The notes under the pieces are model-generated. The model did not search any database. It was given only the letters and a program-made list of their open reading frames with translations, and was not told the DNA's origin. Shown here piece by piece: positions 26,688-38,007 of a stretch of DNA of 64,000 nucleotides (position 1 is the stretch's first letter; every line of letters starts with the position of its first letter). Where the stretch lies: positions 198,965,887 through 199,029,886 of the forward strand of contig CP136062.1 of the NCBI GenBank assembly GCA_032622095.1. Reading direction: 5' to 3'. Both the position numbers and the translations under genes were made by a program. The DNA is from Siphonodentalium dalli (taxonomy: Eukaryota; Mollusca; Scaphopoda; Gadilida; Siphonodentaliidae).

Positions 26688-28948
26688 CTAGGGGGTTGCC
26701 CGTCACAAAATGACGGGTATATAAATGTTCTTTGTCATTTTCTAGTGTCCGCTTTCATGGTCATGCTTCTCTTTTTTTCTTACTGGATGCGCGTTGGAAC
26801 ACTTTATTTCACTAAAACTGTATTTCTACACACCCAGTCTACATATGCGCATGCACATATTGCACGAAACAAAATCAGTATATTATTTAAATACTACTAT
26901 GCACCAATCGAAACATACTCAATTCAGGAGCCTTCATTTAGGAGCTTGTTGCCATGCATTGCGCGGCCCATTTGTATGAAAACTTTATTTCAATAAAACT
27001 GTATTTTTGCCCCCAACATCATCTCCCCAACCCACGTATATATATGCATGCACATATGGAACGCAACAATCAAGATATTTTACTTTATCTATATAGGGCC
27101 TACTAACTGCAACAGACTCTATTCGGAACCTTTATTTAGCGGGGAGGGGTCTGCAGCCTCGTAGTGAGCTTCGCGCACATTATATGAATTTAAACTGCGT
27201 GCGCTTCGCGCACATTGTGATCTTTTAAACATTTATTCTTTTATCAGATTTGCACTCAACCGAAAGATTAAAAGAACATTAATTAGCGTCGGCAGTATTA
27301 CTTACACTATAGGCCCTATTATTAGGCCTGTCCCGAGAATGTGATTTTTCTAACTGAGTTTGGCGAATTTACTGAGTTTACGGTACCCACTGGCGGGAGG
27401 TCAGACTGTCCATTCGCCATGCATTGCGCGGCCCATTTGTATGAAAACTTTATTTCAATAAAACTGTATTTTTGCCCCCAACATCATCTCCCCAACCCAC
27501 GTATATATATGCATGCACATATGGAACGCAACAATCAAGATATTTTACTTTATCTATAGGGCCTACTAACTGAAACAGACTCTATTCGGAACCTTTATTT
27601 AGCGGGGAGGGGTCTGCAGCCTCGTAGTGAGCTTCGCGCACATTATATGAATTTAAACTGCGTGCGCTTCGCGCACATTGTGATCTTTTAAACATTTATT
27701 CTGTTATCAGATTTGCACTCAACCGAAAGATTAAAAGAACATTAATTAGCGTCGGCAGTATTACTTACACTATAGGCCCTATTATTAGGCCTGTCCCGAG
27801 AATGTGATTTTTCTAACTGAGTTTGGCGAATTTACTGAGTTTACGGTACCCACTGGCGGGAGGTCAGACTGTCCATTCGCCATGCATTGCGCGGCCCATT
27901 TGTATGAAAACTTTATTTCAATAAAACTGTATTTTTGCCCCCAACATCATCTCCCCAACCCACGTATATGCATGCACATATATGGAACGCAACAATCGAG
28001 ATATTTTACTAAATCTATACTGACTGAAACAGGCTCAATTCTGAACCTTTATTTAGCGGGGTAGGGGCCTGCAGCCCCTTTATGCGCTTCGCGCACATTA
28101 TATGAATTTAAAACGCGTGCGCTTCGCGCATTGTGATCTTTTAAACATTTATTCTTGTATCAGATTTGCACTCAACCGAAAGATTAAAAGAGCATTAATT
28201 AGCGTCGGCAGTATTGTTTACACTGTATGCCCTATTATTAGTCCTGTCCCGGGAATGTGCTTTTTTCAACTGAGTTCCGGCGAATTTACTGAGTTCACGG
28301 TACCCACTGGGTACCGCCTACCCACGTTTTTCCGGTACTCCTTCGATTCCACACTCAATGCACAACTTTCGTATCAAAGACAGCATTCTTTACTTGTGTT
28401 CAAACCCAACTGGCAAATTAAAATACCATATTAGCACCCATTCCCAACGACGAACGTTCGAGTCTTGGCTCTGCAAACCACTACATCCACCCATTCCCAA
28501 CGACGGTATAGAACGTTCGAGTCTTGACTCTACACCCCACTATACATGCACTTCCGCGACAAAATCAACATAAATTCACACTGAACCTGAACTGACACAT
28601 TAATTTCCAACAACGCTTTGGTAGAGCGCATGGAAGTTTCGCCTACAATAGCAAAGCAAGTATTGGTTTGTGTTCGACGTCAATGACGTCATTTCGACAA
28701 ACGTCATAAGAAATAGTGTCTACTTGAGTGCAAATGCTGCATTTGGGGACCATGTTAGATCTCAGGTTTGCTTTAACCAATCGGCGTGAAATTTGGTGAG
28801 TCACCTTTTATGACACACTATAGGTCGGGGTACAAATTTGGGCCACATAGGACGCATGGTTGAAAAGTTATAAACGCGCCAAAAGCGTGACCGAGTTATA
28901 CACACACAGACAGACACACACACAGACGACGGGTTTTATATATATAGA
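26688..28948 (-). mobile_element. Non-autonomous Helitron, inverted copy H' (2261 bp)
   Basis: Reverse complement of H2: CTAG at 26688-26691 and the 5' TC read on the minus strand at 28948-28947. On the minus strand the 3' flank is TTGAGAA as in H2, but the base before TC is T, not A. So this 5' junction (GCATAGTT|TC) is not a canonical A|T insertion site. It joins segment B directly to the Helitron start. Confidence 0.85.
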
Positions 28949-30646
28949 AACTATGCTCATTATGGACCTGTGTCTTCAATTCCAATTTATGATTTTATAC
29001 CCCGAAAACTATATAAATCGTAGTTAGGAAGAGATAGACCATCTTTAAGAAAGTTTAGGCCGAGAACTTCTCCATTAACTTGAAACTTCAGGCGCTGACA
29101 GCTACCAACCGTCAGACTATGTATTTGATCGCCGGACGTTTTCGTGTACCGATGGATATCGTCCACCTTTATCGAAATGCGAGACTGCCAGGCGATCGCT
29201 TACAGCATCTGCCAATACATTAGCAGCGACAGTGTCTGAAGTTTGAAGTTAGACGTTCATGAAGATCCAATAACATGAATAAGAACATTAAAGATAACAC
29301 AGGTGACAACACGAAGTACATGTATATCGGTAGAATAAAATAAAGTATTCATAATTTATTATTTTTAGAAGACAAGGAAACCTGGATATTCATGAACTTT
29401 CCTTCTCAGATTTCTAGTCCATTCTTGTCCGCATTTTAGCAGTTAATATATACCACCGATGTTTGTAAAATGTAATGAATTCATACAAATTGTGCAGTAT
29501 TGTGAAAAGTCATTCAATTATTGTCGCATCCTTGAATAAAATCACGGAGGGTATGGGAAAGCCAAATCGACATTTAATAAATAATGAGCTTAAGCGCAAT
29601 AAAGAATCTCTAATTGCGCTTAAGCGCAATAAGAATATTTCTTATTGGACTTAAGCGCAATAAGAAGGTTCCTTATTGCGCTTTATGCTGCGCTTAAGCG
29701 TAATTAGAGATTCCGTATTGCGCTTAAGTGCAATAAGATATTCCTTATTGCGCTTAAGCGCAATTATGGATTCCTTATTAAACCAATAAGATATTCCTTA
29801 TTGCGCTTAAGCGCAATTACACCCTTATTATGCTTAAACGAAATTAATATCTCCCTCATGAGATCACACCTCTGCAAATAGTATAATATGAATAGACCTA
29901 AGTGTGGACAGTCACCAATAAACTCCACCCATCGCACTACACCATTTGAATTACAGGGAGTTTATGTAATGTGTCTAATTGCGCAATAAGGAAGATTTTT
30001 AAATGCGCTTTAGTGCAATTAGCTCTTATTGCACTTAAGCGCAATAAGAATATTCCTTATTACGCTTAAGCACAATTAGAGATTTCTTATTGCACTTAAG
30101 CACAATAAGATATTCCTTATTGCACTTAAGCGCAATTAGATATTTCCTTATTGCGCTTAAGGAAATTAGATCTCCCCTTATTGCGCTTAAGTGCAATTAG
30201 AGATTCCTTATTGCGCTTAAGCTCAATTATTTACTAAATGTCAATTTGGCTTCCCATAGGAGGGAGCTGACATAATAATTTGTGATATTACAAAGGAGAC
30301 ACTTTATTTCAAAACTAGAATTATGAACATTTTATTACAAAATGCTCTGGCGTAAAACTATGTACACAAATTGTCTTATTGTGGTTTTGCTGTACACTGA
30401 AAATGTAACTGAAAAGAAAAGAATATTGTCGAAACACTAAGTACGCCATTATATAAGTGATACAGTCTTGAGTTCCAAATAATACAATTAATAATAATTC
30501 TTATATAGCGGTTATCCCCGTATTGGACCCTAAGCGCTTTCCGGCCACGGGAAATGGACATTTAAAACAAGTATAAACAACCTGTGAAATACATTTGATA
30601 AATGAGTCACTGTTTATCTTTCGGATACCTGCGTTTAAATAGGTGA
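28947..30646 (-). repeat. Segment B', inverted copy of 15391-17090
   Basis: Apparently identical to B. The homology ends exactly at AGGTGA (30641-30646) on the right and at the Helitron TC on the left, with a two-base overlap (GA, 28947-28948) that is also the Helitron end. Confidence 0.85.
29547..30252. repeat. Inverted array of CTTAAG palindromes (second copy)
   Basis: Mirror copy of 15785-16490. Confidence 0.8.
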
Positions 30647-31190
30647 GTTTTTAATTTTGACTTGAACTCTGGCAATGAATTAGAATCCCGAATAGTCTAT
30701 GGCAGCGAATTCCAGATGCTAGGATACGCAACTTTAAAAGCCCGGTCACTGACAGTAATACGATATAATACGGTTAGCGTATTTATGGGCCTATAATCTC
30801 ATGGAAATAACTAATCTTGACTCATTTTAGTTTTCCCAGAGGTGTTTACTATGGGACAGTAGACTGGTTCAGATCGAGAACTTCAAATATCAGTCACCGA
30901 TTAAGCTACCGACTGTAACATGATTTAAATCCTATGCCATGCGCCGACAAGTGGGTCCCTATATAAGCGGAAAACGACTAATCAAATTGTCAAATTTAGC
31001 CAGGGCCAATAATTTGGTCTACTCCACTAACCCAAAAAAAAAAAGCACAACGCAGCAATAAGAATCGAGACTGCACATCTCCGCGCATGGCTGAGGATAG
31101 GTATTGTTTATTGTCATTCCATTTTTGTTTGTTTTTGTTCTGCGTACCAAATATCTTGGTTGGAAGATTAAACATATCTATCTATCTAAC
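30647..31190 (+). repeat. Dispersed repeat ending in a retroposon-like (TATC)n tail
   Basis: The stretch ends CTTGGTTGGAAGATTAAAC followed by (ATCT)n, the kind of 3' tail seen on LINE/SINE copies. A run of eleven or so A lies at about 31034. No reading frame or RNA-polymerase III box is clear, so the class is uncertain. Confidence 0.4.
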
Positions 31191-31530
31191 TCCATGGCGA
31201 GATCGTGAGCCATGTGAGGTGATAATATGCAAGAACGTCTGGTGAACATATGCGTCGTCTGATCATCAGTTGCGTCAGCGCCTGACGTTAGAAGTTAGAC
31301 GTTCTCGATATAAACATATATATACTTAGTTAAAATATACGTACCAATAGCCTTCATGGAACCAACAAGAACATTAAAGATAATACGGTGACAACACGCA
31401 TACATCATACACGCCCTTTATATTACAGCTATTGTATATCGTTCTGAGTTTTATATAATCTCATGGTTATCAGATAATAAATATGAATCGAAACGCTTAC
31501 ATCAATTAACATTGATTTTATTTCGATTGT
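31191..31530. repeat. Copy of sequence also found in segment B and in 1-1000
   Basis: The stretch 31260-31410 (GTCAGCGCCTGACGTT ... AACATTAAAGATAATAC) resembles 29090-29300 in B'. The stretch 31485-31530 resembles the arm motif of 1-1000. No gene seen. Confidence 0.4.
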
Positions 31531-31800
31531 GTCTGGTATTGAGTGGTATAATACATACAACATTTCGGAACAGTTTTATGGAAACATAGCAAGAGGGAGA
31601 ACTCTATACCTACTTAGTCTACTCCATAAATAAACGACTTTATCATGCATGAATAGAAAAACTAGCTGGAACAGGTTCCCGGTGCTCCTTGTGGAATCTC
31701 TATTGAGCGGCGGAGGGGCCCTCGGCCCCTGCACAAATAAATATTAATTGTTTTTAACTCAAGCTGTTTGAGATAGTTTTTTCCTTGCTAAATTGTGATT

Positions 31801-31930
31801 ATGTGATAAAATGGATCTCAAATTTGTCGCAATTCTATACGAAATTTATTAAGCTCTGGTCGAATCGAACTTAGTCCATTCGGTTAATCAATTTCGTATA
31901 GAATTGCGACTCATTAGAGATCCTCTATAT
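31801..31930. repeat. Modular hairpin 3
   Basis: The end boxes ATGTGATAAA (31801-31810) and ATCCTCTATAT (31920-31930) match other family members. The stem (GCAATTCTATACGAAATT and its complement) has a different sequence from hairpins 1 and 4 but is self-complementary. ACTCATT on the right arm faces TTGTCGC on the left arm, so the outer box is unpaired. Confidence 0.7.
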
Positions 31931-31984
31931 CTAACAATTCCTATGATGCTTGGGCATAGAAAGTTCTTTTTTTAAATCAATAAG

Positions 31985-32120
31985 TTTTGACAAACTAACG
32001 CCGTTATAACATCCACCGGTAATTAATCGATTCTGATAACTAAAGAGTCTTTTGTAGAAATGTTGTTGTTGGAATCTGATGATACGGGGACCATCGAATC
32101 GGATTGTGTATCTTTAAGTG
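31985..32120 (+). mobile_element. Solo right end of a TTAA MITE
   Basis: This matches the right-hand ~130 bp of the MITE at 59788-60234 (TTGGAATCTGATGATACGGG, CATCGAATCGGATT, then TATCTTTAA). The left end is absent. Confidence 0.6.
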
Positions 32121-32671
32121 GTACGCAGGAATTATAACAGCCTAGCTATATAGCCGATACTCGAAATCATATTCCCAATTTAAGAGATATTCATGATTCA
32201 CAACAACAAAAAGACTGCTACGCATGGTGTTCTTATAGCTCAACATTGTTCATGTATTATTTCTTAGCTCAAATAACGAAATTTAATGTAATTCAGTCTC
32301 ATATATCTTGCTATGTTGAAGTTTTTGTCACTACTTCAGCAAATGTGTGGAAATGACCATGTCTCTGGACTCATATCAAACGTGATATCGGTGCCAATCA
32401 CTCATGTCGGATTTTGAACCATGCATGAGCTCCTTGTCTATCTAAGATTGCGATTGTGGTATATTCACAACATAACAAACTCGGCCGCGGGAACACCCAT
32501 AACAAGGAAGCCCTTTACCAATAGTTGAGCTGCGTAAAAATTCCAGTTACCGAAAGTTGAGCTGCGTAAAATGAGAAGCTCTCTACACAGAGTTGAGGTG
32601 CGTGTGAATATGGGTTGTACTGTCTAGACAGAACAGTCTGCTGTTATCATAACAGCACAATTGATTTCCTC
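32121..32671. other. No recognised gene; three short GTTGAGCTGCGT repeats
   Basis: Three imperfect copies of GTTGAG(C/G)TGCGT lie at about 32526, 32561 and 32593. Nothing else recognised. Confidence 0.4.
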
Positions 32672-32672
32672 C

Positions 32673-32930
32673 ATCATAGAATAGAATAGTTTATTCTTCC
32701 ACCATTAGAAATGTTACAAAGAGTGGACGAAACAATACGTGATACGATACATATATAAAAGAAAACAGACAACAGTGTTTGTTTGCATCCGATTAGGGAC
32801 AAGATAGCCCACCCGTTGCTCGCTCCCAGCACACGCCCATAGTTACTGTATTAGGCTCTTGGAGTCGAACTCACTAACCATGCTTATACGATGGTAGCGT
32901 CCAACAACATGAGCTATAGTTCCGAGTCAA
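32673..32930 (-). mobile_element. tRNA-derived SINE
   Basis: On the minus strand a tRNA-like head (32853-32926) has a box A region TAGCTCATGTTGTTGGAC (32899-32916) and box B GAGTTCGACTCC (32861-32872). A ~150-bp body follows, and the copy ends GGAAGAATAAACTATTCTAT with a short (ATTCT)n tail. Box spacing and tail fit a SINE rather than a functional tRNA, and the acceptor stem does not pair well. Confidence 0.65.
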
Positions 32931-33257
32931 CTATGTTCAGATGCTAAATTATGGAAAAGACAATGTATAATGCGGGTGCATCTCAACCGTTTCCTCGGGA
33001 GAACTACCAGGTTTTTTTTTCATTTAAAAAATTAAAAAATTTACACATTGCACATTGTAAACACCAGATTACTAGTAATGCCATGCCTATATATGCATCG
33101 GAATGACGGTGACACTCGCAGAATTAAATGGTACCGATAGAAGTACACGTCTATAACATAGCAGAAACATGAAATTGGTTGCATTTGTGATTTACTCCTA
33201 TAATATAAATCGGTTAGATATAGATGTTTTGACACAATGCTATATAATTCGTTGTAG

Positions 33258-33629
33258 TGTATATGACCAGCCATTGCAACAACACAGTCTACGTGACATC
33301 AACGCTTCGTATAGAGAGTTCAAAAGGGTTGAGTTACGACAACAACATAAACTGCCACATTCTTGCAGTGACTGATAGCACACGAAACATTCTGACCTTC
33401 TCCAACAGGTTCGATCTTGAACCTAACCTTGGGTCAACATGCAGTGACTATGTTAATGTCCATGACGGGCCTGACACTGGGTATCCAACACTCAACACAG
33501 ACCCCATATGTGGCACACAGGGAGTTGCTAGTTTGATCTCTAGCGGGAGTCAAGTGACTTTAAACTTTGTCACCGACGACTCCGGCATCTACCGTGGATT
33601 CGACATCATTTTGGTCGTTGTTGGACACA
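33258..33629 (+). CDS. CUB-domain exon of a CUB-LDLA transmembrane receptor
   Basis: A 372-bp phase 1-1 exon between the acceptor GTTGTAG (AG at 33256-33257) and donor GTAAGTAT (33630). It encodes a whole CUB domain, an extracellular jelly-roll module for protein binding. Counting from the candidate signal exon, the four cysteines are at residues 47, 73, 102 and 125, with the usual CUB spacing. Calcium-site residues of the cbCUB type are present: Glu95 in FDLE, Asp104 in CSDYVNVHDG, and an Asp at 147/148 in TDDSG. A glycosylation sequon NNT is at residues 48-50. The fold is known to mediate ligand binding in tolloids, neuropilins and NETO proteins. One CUB followed by one LDLA and a TM is shorter than NETO (two CUBs), so no gene name is given. 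Further CUB exons upstream cannot be excluded. Confidence 0.85.
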
Positions 33630-33790
33630 GTAAGTATAATTGACATACGGGTGCAGATATATACGACAGGCATATCATTGCTTAACATTTATATAATATA
33701 GCGTATGATATATGAATGAGTTATGAGTAACAAGGCATTGTTATAGTTATGGCGATGAGGTCTGATTATATAAAAAAAATGGCAAAAATG

Positions 33791-34509
33791 TTAAAGTTGC
33801 ATAATCCGGTTTAACGCCCCTAAATTACTATTTCTCTGGCTTCGGGGGTAAACAAAATATTTTATTCGAGTCGATTAACCCACCAATCAAAAGATCAAAG
33901 TTTTGAAATATGTTATTTTTCACCATCTCCAATATTTGTCGGCCTAGCAACAATTCCGCTCAGAAATAGTACGACATACGCGGACGCCATTACCAGAGGT
34001 CACGCAAGGTCGCGACTCGATGTACTATAAGTGACGATCGTAGATTACATAATTAATATTTCGGATTATGAGACGATGAAAAGTATCGCTATAAACAAGA
34101 ATACGGTATGTTGTGATATGCGTGCGGATACATACATATACTTATTTACGAATCTGGTATCAGGTTTTATTCATGCAAATACACATGTTATATGGACACA
34201 CGCTAGTTATACGTGGGTATAATATGTGTTTACAGTTGTGATAACATGCGTTGGAGAACTCCAATTTGAACTAGGAATCATCATATATGGAAGTTGTAAA
34301 CCACACTCGTCCAATTCACCAAACTGCCAAGAAAAATCGTTATTACAGGTTTTTTTTCGCCAAATATGATATCGTGATCGGTATTTTTGTGAAAATGCAT
34401 TGTATTGGTAATAAACTAATTTTGATAACTAAATCGGCTTTTGGTGAAATTTCGTTATTGCTGTAGCTGGATGATACGGGGACCATCGAATCGGATTATG
34501 TATCTTTAA
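33791..34509. mobile_element. TTAA MITE in the CUB-LDLA intron
   Basis: TTAA at 33791-33794 and 34506-34509, with inverted ends TTAAAGTTGCATAATCC and GGATTATGTATCTTTAA. The end blocks match 59788-60234 (the TTCGGGGGTAAACAA block and GGGGACCATCGAATCGGATT). This copy is longer, with about 270 extra bp in the middle. Confidence 0.65.
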
Positions 34510-34769
34510 GTCGAGTCGCAGGGAAGGAATTCGTTGTTGAATTTGTATGCTGAATATAGGGACTTGTACTCTCTTAATTGAATTGACAGCACTGTGGTTC
34601 ACAGTATAGTGAAAGTGAATTGACTCTATAATATTTGGAACATTTTACCCCACGCTTGCAAATAAGCGGACACTGTTTTAAATAAGTCTCGGTTAGTTAT
34701 ATCATCTCTCGTATAATTCTTAAGATTTTAATATGTCACTCATCTATACATTCGTTCCTTATAACGTAG

Positions 34770-34883
34770 GTCCGTGCGACGGTGGCCAGTACGGATGCAC
34801 TGATGGGCTGTGCATTGCTTCGCAATTACTTTGTGATGGTTACGAAAATTGTATAGACGGATCGGATGAGAGCACGTGCAGTG
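34770..34883 (+). CDS. LDL-receptor class A exon of the same gene
   Basis: A 114-bp phase 1-1 exon between the acceptor ATAACGTAG (AG at 34768-34769) and donor GTGAGT (34884). It encodes one complete LDLA module with the six cysteines in canonical order (residues 167, 174, 179, 186, 192, 201). The calcium cage CDGYENCIDGSDE is near consensus, with Asn in place of the more usual Asp before the fifth cysteine. The split first codon with the CUB exon is AGT (Ser165) and with the last exon GAT (Asp203), so all three exons join cleanly. LDLA modules bind ligands in a calcium-dependent way. In this position, membrane-proximal after a CUB, the layout resembles NETO and LRP12-type receptors. Confidence 0.88.
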
Positions 34884-34996
34884 GTGAGTGGAACACACAT
34901 ATTGACTGTCTAAAAGCATAAGCATTTTATTGAAGAGCAGTGTTAGCGCTGGACCAGAAAATCTTAGTTCCAAAACATTTTTAGGCCATTCACTTG

Positions 34997-35011
34997 GGGG
35001 GGGGGGGGGGG
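34997..35011 (+). repeat. Poly-G tract
   Basis: An uninterrupted run of about 13 G just inside the last intron. Similar runs occur at about 36479-36496, 37447-37458, 37705-37714, 49972-49983 and 52219-52232, with a C run at about 37464-37477. Confidence 0.9.
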
Positions 35012-35463
35012 TCCGAGCACGTATGCCGAGTGGGTGGGTGGTCGATGGGACCAACAACAAAATTCCGCAACTCAAAATTTCTTTTCCTGCAAGTATTTTG
35101 ACTGTTTTTGCAATGAGTTTGGCTTAAAACACCTTAGAATAAGAGACTTAATGTAATTCTAACTGCTAAACTGACTGCAGGCAGTTATTGTGTTGTATTT
35201 TGTTGCAAATTTTGAAATCCAAGATGGCCGCAGGCAGCCATGATTTTTTGGCCGAATGACCTCAAAATGACTCGTTCCTATTTACATCATCATCATCATC
35301 ATCAACGTATTCTTGGAACAAGTCTTGCGACTTTTTGTTCCTGTACTAATGATAATACATTTATTTGTAATCAATTAATTGGGAGACAGAGTCGAGTGGA
35401 CTCTTATCCCAATTTATTAATGTGAACATTAACAATTTTCAATTTGTCACATTAGGTAGTAAG
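35012..35463. other. Intronic sequence with a (CAT)n run
   Basis: A short (CAT)n microsatellite lies at about 35285-35303, a possible retroposon tail. Nothing else recognised. Confidence 0.4.
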
Positions 35464-35775
35464 TCATCGACATTCGACAATGTCCATGTCTTGGATAAAA
35501 AATCTTTTTGTTGGTTCATTTTCTCTCTTTTTCTTTAGTTCAACTCTGAGTTTATAAAGTTCCTCTATTTCCTTTCTTGAATACTCTCGATTGAAAAATA
35601 TTTTTAGTTGTCCCTTTACTCCGGTTTCTTTTTTATTGAATAAAATCGCTTCTTTTATCATTTGGTCTCGTGAATGTTTAGAATTTAATAACAATTTCAC
35701 TGGTCGATGTTTGTTTTCAGTTTTGTGACCAATCCGCTGGTATGACAGTACTTCAGTCGCCTCACATTTTGTCAT
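35464..35775 (-). mobile_element. LINE ORF1 C-terminal remnant
   Basis: A 103-residue open frame resembles the nucleic-acid-binding C-terminal part of non-LTR retrotransposon ORF1 proteins: an RIGHKTENKHRPVKLLL block, then IFFNREYSRKEIEELYKLR and a basic KLRVELKKKRENE stretch. No reverse transcriptase follows on this strand, so it is a fragment. The clade cannot be set from this piece, and the ATG shown is only the first in frame. The match is from memory of the family pattern. Confidence 0.55.
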
Positions 35776-35865
35776 TTTTATTATTGTTTTTGATATTTGA
35801 GTCAGATCTGCTTATTCTGTTGTTCCCTCGGGTACGTTTGCTCATGTATACGCACATCTAACCCT

Positions 35866-36050
35866 TTCTATACTAATATAATATAAAGCTTCATTAGTTA
35901 TCGTTTGTTGAACTTATTATCTAAACATTTCCCTCAACGAATGTGACTCCTTTTGTACTTTTATTTATCTGCCGCCTGCTTATACATGTATTACCTGTAC
36001 ATCCCTGAAAATCAATAATAGAGAATTATAATGTACACTGTTTGACTCAC
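35866..36050. repeat. Solo relative of the 44818-48475 MITE
   Basis: It carries AACCCTTTCTATACTAA, then an ACTTATTATCTAAACATTT stretch (inverse of the satellite's AAATGTTCAGATAATAAGT), then a GACTCCTT(T/C)TG block that also follows the satellite at 48351. One unit only, no array. Confidence 0.55.
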
Positions 36051-36199
36051 TGTAGACATGGATAAGTAAAGTTTTCTCGCGCGGACGATTTTAGTGAGCG
36101 TTGGTGATAAAGTTAGTACTTTTTATGTTTTCTTGTTTATGATTTTGTTTACTTTTGACGACTTTTGAGTTCCATGCAGTTTCCGATATCAAACTGGCG

Positions 36200-37735
36200 T
36201 TTATGATTCATGAGGGTATCACCCCCCTCCCCCTGAATCCTGAATACGAGTTAATTTTGGGGGGTGAATCCTGAATACGAGTTAATTTTGGGGGGTGAAT
36301 CCTGAATACATGTTAAGAAATAATATGTGATAAATGACATACAAATTGACTGTTTTAATATCAGACAGATACAAGCAGAAGTTACATAGACACATTATGG
36401 TGCCGGTCGCGTTATGAGGCCGTTATGATACCATTAATGATACTTTATGATCAGGGACGTGGCTAGAGGGTTTCCGTTGGGGGGGGGGGGGGGGGTGTCC
36501 ACCTTGGGAAATTCCAACTGCACCCCCCTCCTTGATTCAGAATCAGACCGAACACAAGTTTTGTATAATTCCATTTGCACACCCCTTTGCACCTCAGTGT
36601 TTAGGCCTGATATCCTATATCTTCATAAACGATGGTTCTATATTCCCGGTATGAGAACATTCAGATATTTTAACCTGAAACATTGCATAAATCCTAACAT
36701 CTAGTGGTCTAACTCCATACAAATGCACACGGCTACGGACAAGAGACCACGACACACCGAGCTGACCATCGTTGTTCGGCCGGTGTGAGAACATTTTGAT
36801 ATTTGAACAAGAAAATCGCAAATCCTAGCATCCAGACTGGCCTCAACTAAAGCTTTCCTATAGTGTTGAAAATTTTAAACCTCATACTCCCCCTCATGTT
36901 GGAAAATTCTCCAACTGATGACCACAAGTTTGACCAAATGTAGTAAAAATATTGTTAAACTTATTAGCATTTTTGTATTGGCCACAGGGGAGAGACAATG
37001 ACACACCGGGCCGACCATGTTCGGCCCGGTGTGCGAAAATTTTGTAATCTGAACAAGAAAATCGCAAAATCCTAGCATCTAGACTAGCGTCAAGCATTTT
37101 TTGAGTTGGAAATTTCAAACCTGACACCCCACTTAGATTGGAAAATTTACAACTGATGACAATTCCAATGCCAATGTTGACCAAATGTATGAGAATATTG
37201 TTTTCTTAAATTAACTAGCAGTTTTTGACTGGCCACGGGGGAGGGACAAGGTCACAATATTTCCAAGTGTTGGAAATTTCCAACCTGTCACTCCCCTGAG
37301 GCTGGAAAATTTCCGACTGATGACCATTTTTTTTTTATACAAAAAATAGGAAAATATGCAAATATTGGTCCAATAACCTATTGTTGGTGTGAAATTTCCA
37401 ACTAAAGTTTTGGCAGGTATGAAATTTCCAACTGTTGAAAATTTTGACCAAAGTTGGGGGGGGGGGGGTGAGACCCCCCCCCCCCCCGCATGTCGCCAAG
37501 TCTCTGTTTATGATGGCATGGTGGTCGAATATGCACAAGAAGCTATTCTACCCACTCATTCATACAGATAACTAGCACAAAATATTACTTTGCGCCATCA
37601 AAACCTGCGTCCAAGATGTTTTGCTTGAACCCGAATACCAGTTAATTCGGGGGTATGAATCCCGCGTACGGCTTCAAAACACCCTGAATCCCGCGTACCG
37701 AAAGGGGGGGGGGGCGTGATACCCTCATTCATGTT
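36200..37735. mobile_element. G/C-tract-bracketed element with short inverted ends
   Basis: The ends read CATGAGGGTATCACCCCCC (about 36209) and, inverted, GGGGGCGTGATACCCTCAT (about 37710-37728). Both ends are followed inwards by copies of a TGAATCCTGAATACGAGTTA motif (two direct copies at 36227-36310; diverged copies at 37630-37700). The middle (36590-37510) is shared with 51276-52278. No coding region. Confidence 0.5.
36590..37510 (+). repeat. ~1 kb dispersed repeat, copy 1
   Basis: Direct repeat of 51276-52278 with roughly 85-90 per cent similarity by eye. It starts near TGATATCCTATATCTTCATA and ends after GACCAAAGTTGGGGG and GTCGCCAAGTCTCTG. It is rich in the palindrome TTGGAAATTTCCAA. 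Confidence 0.7.
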
Positions 37736-38007
37736 GTGAGTTTGACCATGCACCAACTCGCTCGATATCTAAACACCTCAAAGAAAATAAGTTCCCTCCT
37801 GATATATTCATGGACATCTTTAGATGCGGTATTCAGAATGCGATGAAGTTTTGGAAGATAATCTCTTATATGTTACCAACGTATATCTTAACATATCTCA
37901 GGATAACGATTTATTAAGTAATGTTATGTTTAAATGAACATCAATTGAATAGGGCGAGTCAGCTTTCCAAGAAACATTAAATAACTGCACGGTTCATTGA
38001 CCTTCAC
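37736..38007. other. No recognised feature
   Basis: Intronic sequence between the bracketed element and the minisatellite. Nothing recognised. Confidence 0.4.

Noticed and set aside
32853-32926. Functional tRNA gene
   Set aside because: Boxes A and B are present but the acceptor stem pairs poorly, and a SINE body with (ATTCT)n tail follows.
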